From Aeromonas diversa CDC 2478-85 (GTDB taxonomy: Bacteria; Pseudomonadota; Gammaproteobacteria; Enterobacterales; Aeromonadaceae): a stretch of 64,000 bases of DNA. Positions 56,817-64,000 of this stretch are shown here, piece after piece (position 1 is the stretch's first letter; every line of letters starts with the position of its first letter). The notes under the pieces are model-generated. The model did not search any database and was not told where the DNA came from. It saw only the letters and a program-made list of their open reading frames with translations. A program made the position numbers and the translations under genes. Where the stretch lies: the NCBI RefSeq assembly GCF_000819805.1, contig NZ_CDCE01000008.1:46657-110656 (forward strand), in the 5' to 3' direction.

Positions 56817-57643
56817 TGAGTACCCCCATCGCCCTGGTCGAGGGCAAGCCCTATACCGAGCTGCCGCAGGATCTCTTCATCCCGCCGGACGCCCTCGAGG
56901 TCTTCCTGGAGACCTTCGAGGGCCCCCTCGATCTGCTGCTCTACCTCATTCGTCGTCAGCAGCTCGACATCCTCAACCTGCCCATCGTCGACGTCACTCA
57001 TCAGTACATGACCTATGTGGATCTGATGCGTGGCCTCAACCTGGAGCTGGCGGCCGAGTACCTGCTGATGGCGGCCTGGCTGGCCGAGATCAAGTCGCGC
57101 ATGCTGTTGCCGCGCCCCCCCGAGCTCGAGGAAGAGGAGGGGGAAGACCCCCGGGTGGCCCTGGTGCGCCGCCTGCAGGAGTACGAGCGCTACAAGGTGG
57201 CGGCCGAGGGGCTCGACGCCTTGCCACGCCTGGAGCGGGAGATTTTTGTGGCGAGCGCCCTGCCTCCCGACTTTGGCGACTTGAAGCCGCTCGCCCCCGA
57301 CGTCGCCCTGATTGAACTCGCCTTGACCATGCAAAGTGTGGTAAAACGCGCGACTCACTTTGAGCACCACCAGATAAAACGTGAGCAGATCCCGACCCGG
57401 GTGCGGATGGCCGAGATCCTGGCCAGATTGGCGCCCGGTGTGACCCTGCGCTTCGAGCAGGTGTTGCACGCCGACGAGGGGCGCATGGGGGTCTTGGTCA
57501 CCTTTCTCGCCCTGCTGGAGCTGTGCAAGGAGTCCCTGATCTGGATCCTGCAGGCCGAGCCACTGGGCCCCATCCACTTTGCCCTGGCGGACGGGGCGAG
57601 CGACCCGGAGCATGAACATGGCCCTGCCCACTCCCCGGCTTAA
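56816..57643 (+). CDS. scpA: Segregation and condensation protein A
   Basis: A 275-residue kleisin-like subunit. The N-terminal block VFLETFEGPLDLLLYLIRRQ and the C-terminal winged-helix (TFLALLELCKESLIWILQAE) are those of ScpA. It bridges SMC-type heads with ScpB in chromosome organisation. The ATG overlaps the yciO TGA (TGATG), and scpB starts 26 bases before its end. Confidence 0.93.
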   Translation: MSTPIALVEGKPYTELPQDLFIPPDALEVFLETFEGPLDLLLYLIRRQQLDILNLPIVDVTHQYMTYVDLMRGLNLELAAEYLLMAAWLAEIKSRMLLPRPPELEEEEGEDPRVALVRRLQEYERYKVAAEGLDALPRLEREIFVASALPPDFGDLKPLAPDVALIELALTMQSVVKRATHFEHHQIKREQIPTRVRMAEILARLAPGVTLRFEQVLHADEGRMGVLVTFLALLELCKESLIWILQAEPLGPIHFALADGASDPEHEHGPAHSPA

Positions 57644-58202
57644 GTGCCTCATCGAGGCGGCCCTGCTGGTGGCCGGGCGGCCGCTCAGCGTCGCCGAGAT
57701 CAAGGGGAGCGTGCTGGCCGACTACCCGGTCACCCCCCGCTACGTGCAGCTGCTGCTGGCGGAGCTGAAACAGGAGTACGAGTCCCGTGGGGTGGAGCTC
57801 AAAGAGGTCGCCTCGGGCTGGCGCTTTCAGGCCCGTCAGGAGTATGCCGAAGAGCTCGCGCGCCTGTGGAGCGAGCGGGCTCCGCGCTATTCGCGCGCCG
57901 TGATGGAGACACTGACGCTGATCGCCTATCGTCAACCCATCACCCGGGCCGAGATAGAGGCGATCCGTGGCGTGGCGGTCTCGACCCAGATAGTCACCAC
58001 CCTCAAGGAGCGAGGCTGGATCCGCGGCATCGGCCATAAAGAGGTGCCGGGCCGCCCCGAGTTGCTTGCCACTACCCGCGAGTTTCTCGACTATTTCAAT
58101 TTGAAAAGCCTGGATCAGCTCCCCGAGCTGGACGAGGCACAAACCCCGTTGTCGGCGTCATTGGCCGAGAGCGCACAACAATCAGGTAAACCCGATGAGT
58201 GA
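57618..58202 (+). CDS. scpB: Segregation and condensation protein B
   Basis: A 194-residue dimeric winged-helix partner of Scp[21 protein letters not shown] opens the first winged helix, and [20 protein letters not shown] and [20 protein letters not shown] belong to the second. The ATG at 57618 has GGAG seven bases before it; one at 57612 is too close to that site. It overlaps both neighbours. Confidence 0.93.
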   Translation: MALPTPRLKCLIEAALLVAGRPLSVAEIKGSVLADYPVTPRYVQLLLAELKQEYESRGVELKEVASGWRFQARQEYAEELARLWSERAPRYSRAVMETLTLIAYRQPITRAEIEAIRGVAVSTQIVTTLKERGWIRGIGHKEVPGRPELLATTREFLDYFNLKSLDQLPELDEAQTPLSASLAESAQQSGKPDE

Positions 58203-59112
58203 AAAACTGCAAAAAGTGCTGGCCCGTGCGGGTCACGGCTCCCGTCGTGAGATGGAGGCCCTGATCACCGAGGGTCGGGTCAGTGTGGATGGTAAAGTCG
58301 CCACCCTGGGAGATCGCGTCGAATCCAACGCCGTGATCCGGATTGACGGCCACACCGTCAAGACCAAGCCCGCCGAAGATCTGATCTGCCGCGTTCTCGC
58401 CTACCACAAGCCGGAAGGGGAGATGTGTACCCGTCACGATCCGGAAGGGCGTCCGACCGTGTTCGACCGCCTGCCGATCCTCTCCGAGGGGCGCTGGATT
58501 GCCGTCGGTCGTCTCGACGTCAACACCTCTGGCCTGCTGCTCTTCACCACCGACGGTGAGCTGGCCAACCGCCTGATGCACCCGAGCCACGAGGTGGAGC
58601 GCGAATACGCGGTGCGTGTGTTCGGCGACATCAACGAGGCCATGTTGCAGCGCCTGCGCAAGGGCGTGCAGCTCGAAGATGGCATGGCCAAGTTCAACAA
58701 GATCAAACCGGCCGGCGGTGAAGGCCTCAACCAGTGGTTCAACGTGACCCTGACCGAGGGCCGTAACCGCGAAGTGCGCCGCCTGTGGGAATCTCAGGAA
58801 GTACAGGTGAGCCGCCTGATGCGTGTGCGTTACGGCGACGTCAAGCTCGACCGCGCCGTGCCGCGCGGCGGCTGGCAGGAGCTCAAGCTCACCGAGGTGA
58901 ACTACCTGCGCGCCCTGGTGGGCATGCAGCCGGAGACCGAGTCCAAGGTCGACGTGCACGCCGACAGCAAGGCCAACCGCCACAAGCAGGCCGCCCAGAT
59001 CCGTCGCGCCGTCAAGCGCCACAAGGAGCTGCAGTCCACCGCCGGTGGCCGCGCCCGCACCCCGGCCTCTCGCCGTCGCCCCTCTACCCGCAACTCGGGG
59101 AGCGGTCAGTAA
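58195..59112 (+). CDS. rluB: 23S rRNA pseudouridine synthase B
   Basis: A 305-residue enzyme making pseudouridine 2605 in 23S rRNA. An S4 RNA-binding domain ([20 protein letters not shown]) is followed by the RsuA-family catalytic domain with the Asp in [20 protein letters not shown], and [20 protein letters not shown]. The C-terminal tail is basic ([20 protein letters not shown]), as in RluB of enterics. It overlaps scpB by eight bases. Confidence 0.95.
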   Translation: MSEKLQKVLARAGHGSRREMEALITEGRVSVDGKVATLGDRVESNAVIRIDGHTVKTKPAEDLICRVLAYHKPEGEMCTRHDPEGRPTVFDRLPILSEGRWIAVGRLDVNTSGLLLFTTDGELANRLMHPSHEVEREYAVRVFGDINEAMLQRLRKGVQLEDGMAKFNKIKPAGGEGLNQWFNVTLTEGRNREVRRLWESQEVQVSRLMRVRYGDVKLDRAVPRGGWQELKLTEVNYLRALVGMQPETESKVDVHADSKANRHKQAAQIRRAVKRHKELQSTAGGRARTPASRRRPSTRNSGSGQ

Positions 59113-59156
59113 GCTGACCCAGGAGGTTGCCGGCTGACCGGTGAGCCCTGGATGAT

Positions 59157-59185
59157 AAAAAACCCGTCGAATGACGGGTTTTTTT
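59157..59185 (+). terminator. Terminator after rluB
   Basis: AAAAAACCCGTC, GAAT, GACGGGTTTTTTT. Confidence 0.92.
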
Positions 59186-59199
59186 GTGGGACTAGCGGG

Positions 59200-59663
59200 G
59201 GAGCTCGGCCAAGCTCCTTGCCTATGGCTGGCATCTTGATGCGGCTATGCCGCATAGGGGAGGGGGCAATCAGCGCGGCGCATTGCCATCATCAGGTAAG
59301 GTATGCGGCTGCGCCGCATGGGACGCGAGGGCGTTGCCCTCGACGGGTTTCGCCAGCCCTGCGGGCTGTGGCGAGTGACTTTTCTTTGCGTGGCCAAAGA
59401 AAAGTCACCAAAAGAAAGGCCACCCCCCGGCAAGTCGTCCGCTACGCGGATTCCCTCGGCTCATTGATCGGGTCGGTCGTACCGCCGCACACGGCACGTT
59501 CATGTGCCGCCTGCGGCTGCGCCGTCCTCCCTGACGGCGCTACTGACCCGCTCAACTCACCTCGGCGTCTTGCAGGGGGCGGCAATACCGTGCCCGACAA
59601 TGACCAAGGGGGCTTTTGCGAGTCAGTTGGCCGCTCGCTCAGAGCGGTGGGTGTCCCAATTTC
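59200..59663 (+). repeat. Dispersed hairpin repeat, copy D
   Basis: This copy is nearly identical to copy A over about 300 bases and ends at the same GGTGTCCCAATTTC. The hairpin at 59375-59408 has arms GTGACTTTTCTTTG and CAAAGAAAAGTCAC. It abuts the three-cassette module. No gene is supported in 59186-59712. Confidence 0.8.
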
Positions 59664-59712
59664 CCCTAAAGCCGTCTTTATAAAACCGATTGGTGAGCTT
59701 AGCTAGCAGAAT

Positions 59713-59800
59713 CACTTAATGTTCGCCATAACCGGCAGTGAAAAGCGGTGCGACGAACGATCGCCGCTTTTCACTGTCCGCGTTGGTGGCGTCGTTAGGT
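59713..59800 (-). other. attC site of the ATPase cassette
   Basis: This attC-type site has inverse core ACCTAAC (minus, 59800-59794) after the ATPase gene, an inner stem with 13-base arms CAGTGAAAAGCGG and CCGCTTTTCACTG, and a core that reads ATTAAGT, not GTTRRRY. The changed G at the cleavage position suggests this last attC can no longer recombine, or that it is the array end. Confidence 0.8.
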
Positions 59801-59805
59801 TACCT

Positions 59806-61086
59806 CTATGCAATGGCTGGTAGATCCGCCAGTTCCAACAAGTCCTTCGGCTCTTGATTGGCTAACCAAATGAGAAATCCACGATCAACTACATTGAGCT
59901 TCAGATTAGTCTGGTCATAGTCAAGCACGATGGGTTTGATGTCCTTCTTGACCTGAAGCGACGCAACAGATTGCAGAGCCTGAGTGAGATTGCCCAGATT
60001 GAGACTTTGACCTTCTGGATGATGCTGACGGAGCAAATCACGCATGTATCGATACGTGAGACCGTCCCCGAGTACATCGGTACTTGCGGTAAGCACGGGA
60101 TACAAGAGCCACTTATACATCTGTAGTGCTGTTTCCTGAAATCCGCCCGCAAACAGAGTTATGAATGAGTTGTAGCGCCCAGTCTGCTGGTTTACGACTT
60201 GCTGGATCAACGCGTGAACATCAATATCCGCTCCAACGTCGGTCAGATGCTTGTCTTGCGTAAAGTTGATTTTTTCGGCGATGCACGCCTGATAGCACGC
60301 TTCTTGAACAATATAGACGCTGTCGAGACAGCCACTGAGCACTGCTGATTTGAAAGATTCAGCGAACGAGATGTTTAGAAGTGACTCGCCGACCGAAATG
60401 ACCTCTCGCAGTTCATCCGCCGTCCATTGATCCGCATTGACACCAACGATACGGCCCGTTAAGTCACCGTTGTACACGGTGAGCCTTCCTTCCTCCAGCC
60501 ACACTCCGACGATGATGAAGCAAAGTTTGGATTGCTCATGAAAGGCCTTTAGGGCGACCGCGAAATCCTTCTGTGTCTCGATAGGCAGATAGTGGAAATC
60601 CTCAAGAACGACGAAACGATTAAATTCCCCCAGCGCACCGATGATGTCGTTCACATCCTCCGGATCAAGCTCTAATGGAGCAGTCGTTTTCGATGAAGAA
60701 CTTGTCGTTTCTTTGTCTCCGCCAGTCTCAACTCCGACACCTAGAACACCTGCCTTAAAACCCGCAATAATCTTATTCTTCCCCGATGTGGTCTTCGTGG
60801 TGGATTGCGTGACCTCATACCCTACGCGTTTCAAGATTGCGGAATGGAGCTCAGCAATACTCCACTTATTTGAGCAATGAACGACGATGTAATCATCGTC
60901 CTTTAGGCAGTGTTTTCGAAGAGAAGTTTTCCCCTGCTTCGAGCTGCCATAGATAATCAAATGTTTATCGCGGGTTAGATTGGTGACGAAAAATTCGTCC
61001 ACCGCCTCCCGGCTTACATAGTTCAGCGGCAAGTCTCGGCCGATCCCGTAGACGTCGGCGGTGCGATGTTTGATCTCTGCGTTCAT
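59806..61086 (-). CDS. Cassette-borne P-loop ATPase (STAND/AAA-like)
   Basis: A 426-residue protein with Walker A GSSKQGKT (47-54) and Walker B FVVLEDFHY (158-166) of an ATPase related to STAND/AAA proteins. A Thr/Ser/Gly-rich insert with a hydrophobic stretch (about 92-138) lies between them. The C-terminal 200 residues include helical repeats and a winged-helix-like end (KLNVVDRGFLIWLANQEPKD). GGGGAGGAAAC precedes the ATG. A role in defence or stress is plausible for a cassette gene but not shown. No effector domain was recognised. Confidence 0.7.
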   Translation of the reverse strand: MNAEIKHRTADVYGIGRDLPLNYVSREAVDEFFVTNLTRDKHLIIYGSSKQGKTSLRKHCLKDDDYIVVHCSNKWSIAELHSAILKRVGYEVTQSTTKTTSGKNKIIAGFKAGVLGVGVETGGDKETTSSSSKTTAPLELDPEDVNDIIGALGEFNRFVVLEDFHYLPIETQKDFAVALKAFHEQSKLCFIIVGVWLEEGRLTVYNGDLTGRIVGVNADQWTADELREVISVGESLLNISFAESFKSAVLSGCLDSVYIVQEACYQACIAEKINFTQDKHLTDVGADIDVHALIQQVVNQQTGRYNSFITLFAGGFQETALQMYKWLLYPVLTASTDVLGDGLTYRYMRDLLRQHHPEGQSLNLGNLTQALQSVASLQVKKDIKPIVLDYDQTNLKLNVVDRGFLIWLANQEPKDLLELADLPAIA

Positions 61087-61129
61087 GTTTCCTCCCCTAT
61101 GCGAAATGGTGGGTTAGCTTTGCAAGCAG

Positions 61130-61202
61130 ACCTAACGTTTGACGTGAGGGACCGCCTGCAAGCGCAGCTTGCAGGCGGTCCCTCTCGACGGAGTGGTTAG
61201 GC
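61130..61202 (-). other. attC site of the TIR-like cassette
   Basis: A 73-base attC with inverse core GCCTAAC (minus 61202-61196), which contains the TAA stop of the upstream gene, a perfect 17-base stem (AGGGACCGCCTGCAAGC against GCTTGCAGGCGGTCCCT, loop GCA) and core GTTAGGT (61136-61130). Its cassette opens with GTTAGGC, the exact complement of its inverse core. Confidence 0.92.
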
Positions 61203-62087
61203 AATTGCGTACCCAGACGCTTTTAGGTCTTTAATGACGCTGTATGCAACTTCTTCGATGCTGTTTGTGAATTTCTTGTAGATCATTCCACTTACATCAC
61301 TTGGCAGCGATACATCACCCGTATAGAGGCAGCAGACTCTTGATCTTCCGAGCTTTCCGACGAAGTAGCCAAATTCAAATATTACGTTCGGCCTTGCTCG
61401 AAACTCTTTGACTCTGTCCTTTTCGTCTTTTGACTCCTCTGACTTTAGGTATGCAACTTCGTCAGGTGTAAGCAAAATGAATGCGTATCCAACATCGCTG
61501 TGCTTTTCAAATTTTTCGATGATAGTTAAACCTTCATCTGCTTGTCGATGCAGCACGACTGGATCAAGCCCAATCTCGTGTAGAAAAACTTCTAGGTTCG
61601 TTTTTGCGATGTCGTCGCGCCCATGTACAACAAAAACTTTCTTTGACTTTGATGGAGCGTTTTGTGAGGCCGCGTTTGTCGCAACTGATGACACATGAGA
61701 GTTGTTGAGTGGAATAAGCTCTAATCTCTCAATTATTGAATCTAGGCGATGTACTTTCCCGTCGATATCTTTGTACAAATCCGCAACTTTTTCACCGAGC
61801 GACGGATCTTGCATGCCAATAAATACACCCCCGAACCAACTTGAATACTCATCTGCTAGTTCTTCGGTGGTGAACATTCTTTTAAGAAGTTCTGTGTTAA
61901 AGGAATTCCACTTACTGTACTCATTTCTGGTAGTTTCGAGCGAGTCGTGTGAGGCTATCTGCGTCCGCTTTATCTCAAGACCTTTCTGTATTCTTTCTTG
62001 AAGCTTTGATTTTGCCTCATCTCTAGACATGAGGAGTTCTGCGGGTTGCTTTGGTTCCGCAGGGGTGCTCTTCTTTCTTGTTGCCAA
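61197..62087 (-). CDS. Cassette-borne TIR-like nucleotide-binding protein
   Basis: A 296-residue protein. Residues 149-270 are a TIR-like domain of the PF10137 type (VFVVHGRDDIAKTNLEVFLH, then FILLTPDEVAYL, then RARPNVIFEFGYFVGKLGRS) with the candidate NADase Glu at 238. The first 145 residues are mostly helical and may be the sensor. Such TIR-like domains are known in CBASS and related antiphage systems, in which they degrade NAD+ when triggered. No cyclase gene is near. The start is TTG at 62087 after AAGGAGATTACT; a TTG at 62102 overlaps the ribosome site. Confidence 0.78.
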   Translation of the reverse strand: MATRKKSTPAEPKQPAELLMSRDEAKSKLQERIQKGLEIKRTQIASHDSLETTRNEYSKWNSFNTELLKRMFTTEELADEYSSWFGGVFIGMQDPSLGEKVADLYKDIDGKVHRLDSIIERLELIPLNNSHVSSVATNAASQNAPSKSKKVFVVHGRDDIAKTNLEVFLHEIGLDPVVLHRQADEGLTIIEKFEKHSDVGYAFILLTPDEVAYLKSEESKDEKDRVKEFRARPNVIFEFGYFVGKLGRSRVCCLYTGDVSLPSDVSGMIYKKFTNSIEEVAYSVIKDLKASGYAIA

Positions 62088-62103
62088 AGTAATCTCCTTC
62101 AAT

Positions 62104-62180
62104 GCCTAACGTTTGGTTAAGGGGCCGGCTTTAGCCGGTCCCGAGTGAGCGAAGCGAGCGACTTGAACAAGTAGTTAGAA
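62104..62180 (-). other. attC site of the 115-residue protein cassette
   Basis: A 77-base attC with inverse core TTCTAAC (minus 62180-62174), a stem containing GGGGCCGGCT and AGCCGGTCCC, and core GTTAGGC (62110-62104). Its inverse core is complementary to GTTAGAA at the start of its own cassette. The first base of TTCTAAC departs from RYYYAAC. Confidence 0.88.
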
Positions 62181-62181
62181 C

Positions 62182-62529
62182 TCATGGGCGCACCGTTAGC
62201 TGATAATTCTCCAAGTGTTTGGATAGCCACTGGCTGAATGCTTGCTCAAGGTTTGGGAAATGTTCTATTTCGGATTTCTGGCCGCGCTCATAGTAATAGA
62301 CAGAAAAACCTTGTTCGGCTTCTGAAAGCCAGTAACCCTCGTTTCTTGGCTGAGTCACCACAAAGCACTCTAGGCTTCGCCTTTTTGCTTCCTCAATAAT
62401 TTCTTCAAATGAAACACTCCATACCCCAGAAAGTAAGCCCCACTTACCATCAAGATAGCGGGCAACCACATTGTGGAAGTTCCCTGTTAGGGCAGCGTCA
62501 ATTAATACTTTCTTCGGGGGCGACTCCAT
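62182..62529 (-). CDS. Cassette-borne protein of unknown function
   Basis: A 115-residue acidic, soluble protein (starts MESPPKKVLIDAALTGNFHN, ends HLENYQLTVRP). No family is recognised. The compact alpha/beta character and aromatic residues (GYWLSEAEQGFSVYYYERGQ) are like small immunity or adaptor proteins, but this is not evidence. CAGGAGTTGGT before the ATG is a good ribosome site 14 bases after the core GTTAGAA, the normal cassette layout. It is first in the array. Confidence 0.7.
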   Translation of the reverse strand: MESPPKKVLIDAALTGNFHNVVARYLDGKWGLLSGVWSVSFEEIIEEAKRRSLECFVVTQPRNEGYWLSEAEQGFSVYYYERGQKSEIEHFPNLEQAFSQWLSKHLENYQLTVRP

Positions 62530-62542
62530 ACCAACTCCTGGG

Positions 62543-62585
62543 TTCTAACAGTGATTAGATGGAAGGCGGTACTAATCCGTTAGCA
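62543..62585 (-). other. Cassette-module att site, module 2
   Basis: This site is the same as the one at 42458-42500 except for the cassette-derived bases: core GTTAGAA here, GTTAGAT there. The adjoining CTAATC and GGATTAG arms are attC-like, separated by 13 bases. A perfect palindrome, CATTATGA, AA, TCATAATG, lies at 62635-62652 beyond it. Confidence 0.7.
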
Positions 62586-62948
62586 GAGAATTCCATATAA
62601 CTCCGTAACACCCGCATCGCCGCCAAGTAAAAATCATTATGAAATCATAATGTTATCCGCTTTCTTCTCATGCTGGGCGTATTCCCTTGACGTCTTCTTT
62701 TTTCACCATCACTGCCACTGTGTGAAAAAAACAGTGCATGGGTTGCTCATAGAAAGCGCCGCCAAACCACGCCGGCGTAAACAGCTCAGAAATCAGCATC
62801 AGGCCGTCACCATGCTGAGTGGGTCGTCGTGGACAACGTTCGCTTATCCATTTCATCCGGCAAGGCTACCGCCCCTGAATGACAGCCTCCAGTCTGCTGC
62901 TGTTAACCTGCGATGTTGCGTAGGCCTGGCTCATGGGTGACTCCAACG
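62543..62948. repeat. Shared upstream sequence P, copy 2
   Basis: This is related to 42458-42821 with indels, and is cut at 62949 by the IS5-family element. Open frames on both strands are short and interrupted, so no gene is called. A minus-strand stretch, TVAVMVKKEDVKGIR, has a related stretch in copy 1 (TAVMVAQKEDFKRIR), which suggests old coding sequence. Confidence 0.7.
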
Positions 62949-64000
62949 GGCCTTGTTGCTCAAATCGGGGAACTATCGGTCATCTCGGTGATCTGATCCT
63001 GTAGAGCAGTCTCCGAGAGCATCAGATGGGCAAGTCCAAGCACAAGATCAGCAACTGGCAACAGTACAACCAAGCCTTGGTGCAACGCGGTTCGTTGACC
63101 ATCTGGATGGACGAGCAAGCCATTCAGCAGTGGCATTGCCAGCGCCACCATGGCCGCCGAGGGCGGGGGTTCCACTACAGTGACACCGCCATTGAGACGG
63201 CCCTGATGCTAAAAGGCTTGTTCAAGTTGCCGCTGCGCGCCCTGGAAGGCTTCATTAACTCGTTGTTCCAGCTGATGGCGGTGCCTTTGCGATCGCCGGA
63301 CTACAGCTGTATCAGCAAGCGCGCTAAGACCGTCGACATCAAGTACCGCCTCCCCAGCCAAGGTCCGGTGGCTCACTTGGTCATTGATGCCACCGGCCTC
63401 AAGGTCTATGGCGAAGGCGAATGGAAAATTCGCAAACACGGCAAGGAGAAGCGACGAGTGTGGCGCAAGCTCCACCTGGCGGTGGATGCCACAACCCATG
63501 CGGTCATCGCTGCCGAAGTCAGTCTGGAGACGGTGGCGGATAACGAGGTGCTACCGACGTTGCTCAACCCCTTGCGACGCAAGATAAAACAGGTCAGCGC
63601 CGATGGCGCGTATGACACCAAAGCCTGTCATGCGCTACTGCAAAAGAAGGGGGCGAAAGCCACCATACCGCCAAGAAAGAACGCTGCGCCGTGGGAGGAG
63701 GGCCATCCCCGCAATGAGGCGGTGACGGCGCTCAAGTCTGGTGAACTGAAGCAATGGAAGAAAGACGCCGGCTATCACCAGCGCTCGATAGCCGAGACCG
63801 CCATGTACCGGTTCAAGCAACTCATCGGGCCGAAGCTGAGCCTACGGAGCTACAACGCCCAGGTGGGCGAAATCCTGGCTGGCGTGAAGGTGATGAACAC
63901 GCTGATAGGGCTTGGTATGCCTGTTCGCCAGCCAGTGAATTGAGTGGCCATCGACGGGATGGGGAACGACTATCCAACGACGGATTTGATCAACAACGCC
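62949..64000 (+). mobile_element. IS5-family insertion sequence
   Basis: The left end is GGCCTTGTTGCTCAAATC and the right end, inverted, is GGCGTTGTTGATCAAATC (16 of 18 agree). Its 1052 bases and single transposase fit the IS903-like group of IS5. The right terminus coincides with the window end, so target-site duplication cannot be checked. The last 47 bases recur at 39517-39563. Confidence 0.9.
63026..63943 (+). CDS. IS5-family transposase
   Basis: A 305-residue DDE transposase with Asp in LVIDATGLKVYGEGEWK, Asp in VSADGAYDTKACHALL, and Glu in YHQRSIAETAMYRFKQLIGP (the Y-(2)-R-(3)-E-(6)-R/K signature of IS5/IS4). The frame is intact, so it is potentially active. The ATG follows GAGAGCATCAG. 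Confidence 0.92.
   Translation: MGKSKHKISNWQQYNQALVQRGSLTIWMDEQAIQQWHCQRHHGRRGRGFHYSDTAIETALMLKGLFKLPLRALEGFINSLFQLMAVPLRSPDYSCISKRAKTVDIKYRLPSQGPVAHLVIDATGLKVYGEGEWKIRKHGKEKRRVWRKLHLAVDATTHAVIAAEVSLETVADNEVLPTLLNPLRRKIKQVSADGAYDTKACHALLQKKGAKATIPPRKNAAPWEEGHPRNEAVTALKSGELKQWKKDAGYHQRSIAETAMYRFKQLIGPKLSLRSYNAQVGEILAGVKVMNTLIGLGMPVRQPVN

Noticed and set aside
59152..59706. A 184-codon frame over repeat copy D
   Set aside because: Its translation (FSLRGQRKVTKRKATP-type) recurs wherever the repeat lies and follows from the hairpin, so it is a repeat artefact and not a protein.
59713..62585. CRISPR array
   Set aside because: The repeats are not regular or of equal length, and long genes lie between them; they are attC sites.
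62650..62940. Remnant of an integron integrase in the shared P sequence
   Set aside because: The plus-strand translation shows no tyrosine-recombinase motif; the frame is low-complexity.

Overview
The window looks like a chromosomal segment of a gammaproteobacterium, most likely an aeromonad. This is inferred from high G+C with strong third-position bias, the gene content (extracellular GH13 amylase, LasA-type M23 protease, 2-hydroxycarboxylate carrier with malic enzyme), the order trp operon / rnm / yciO / scpA / scpB / rluB, and the IS5 and IS481 elements. No rRNA or tRNA gene was seen to settle the species.

Layout. 0-4.2 kb: end of a Yej-type oligopeptide ABC importer operon. 4.2-5.05 kb: two possible microprotein genes. 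5.05-7.7 kb: MarR, HlyD-family and DUF2955/FUSC-type export operon with a double palindromic operator. 7.8-13 kb: malate/citrate-type carrier, NAD malic enzyme and a CitA/DcuS-type two-component system. 13-20 kb: EamA exporter with divergent AraC regulator, then a LysR regulator divergent from an RND efflux pair. 20.2-23.6 kb: aldehyde dehydrogenase with a sigma-54 promoter and upstream dyad, divergent from an AcoR-type activator gene broken by an in-frame amber codon. 23.7-26 kb: glutaryl-CoA dehydrogenase-like and class III CoA-transferase genes. 26-37.7 kb: ruvC, lytic transglycosylase, DASS carrier, aminotransferase/glutamine-synthetase-like pair, chemoreceptor, LasA-type protease, amylase, FKBP, Hsp20 and a DUF3297 protein.

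37.8-47 kb is accessory: dispersed hairpin repeats, an IS481 element, a BcgI-like restriction-modification pair (nuclease-methylase plus specificity subunit), a periplasmic binding protein, two paralogous TolA/TonB-C-like lipoproteins and an AT-rich membrane protein. 47.1-55.1 kb is a complete trp operon with a leader peptide carrying three Trp codons, an attenuator, and a type I-beta DAHP synthase gene in front of trpE-G-D-CF-B-A. 55.2-59.1 kb holds rnm, yciO, scpA, scpB and rluB.

59.2-64 kb is a second accessory module: three integron-type gene cassettes with attC sites (a P-loop ATPase, a TIR-like-domain protein and an unknown 115-residue protein), then an IS5-family element that ends at the window edge. 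No integrase gene is visible.

The main result is that the two accessory modules share one plan. Each has a copy of the long hairpin repeat at one end and, at the other, a shared sequence of roughly 360-400 bp that ends exactly at an integron-type core site. In all four cassettes the inverse core after the last gene is the exact reverse complement of that cassette's own leading core bases, and this includes the restriction-modification pair, whose attC has been split by IS elements. The restriction-modification system is therefore itself a cassette of about 2.9 kb.
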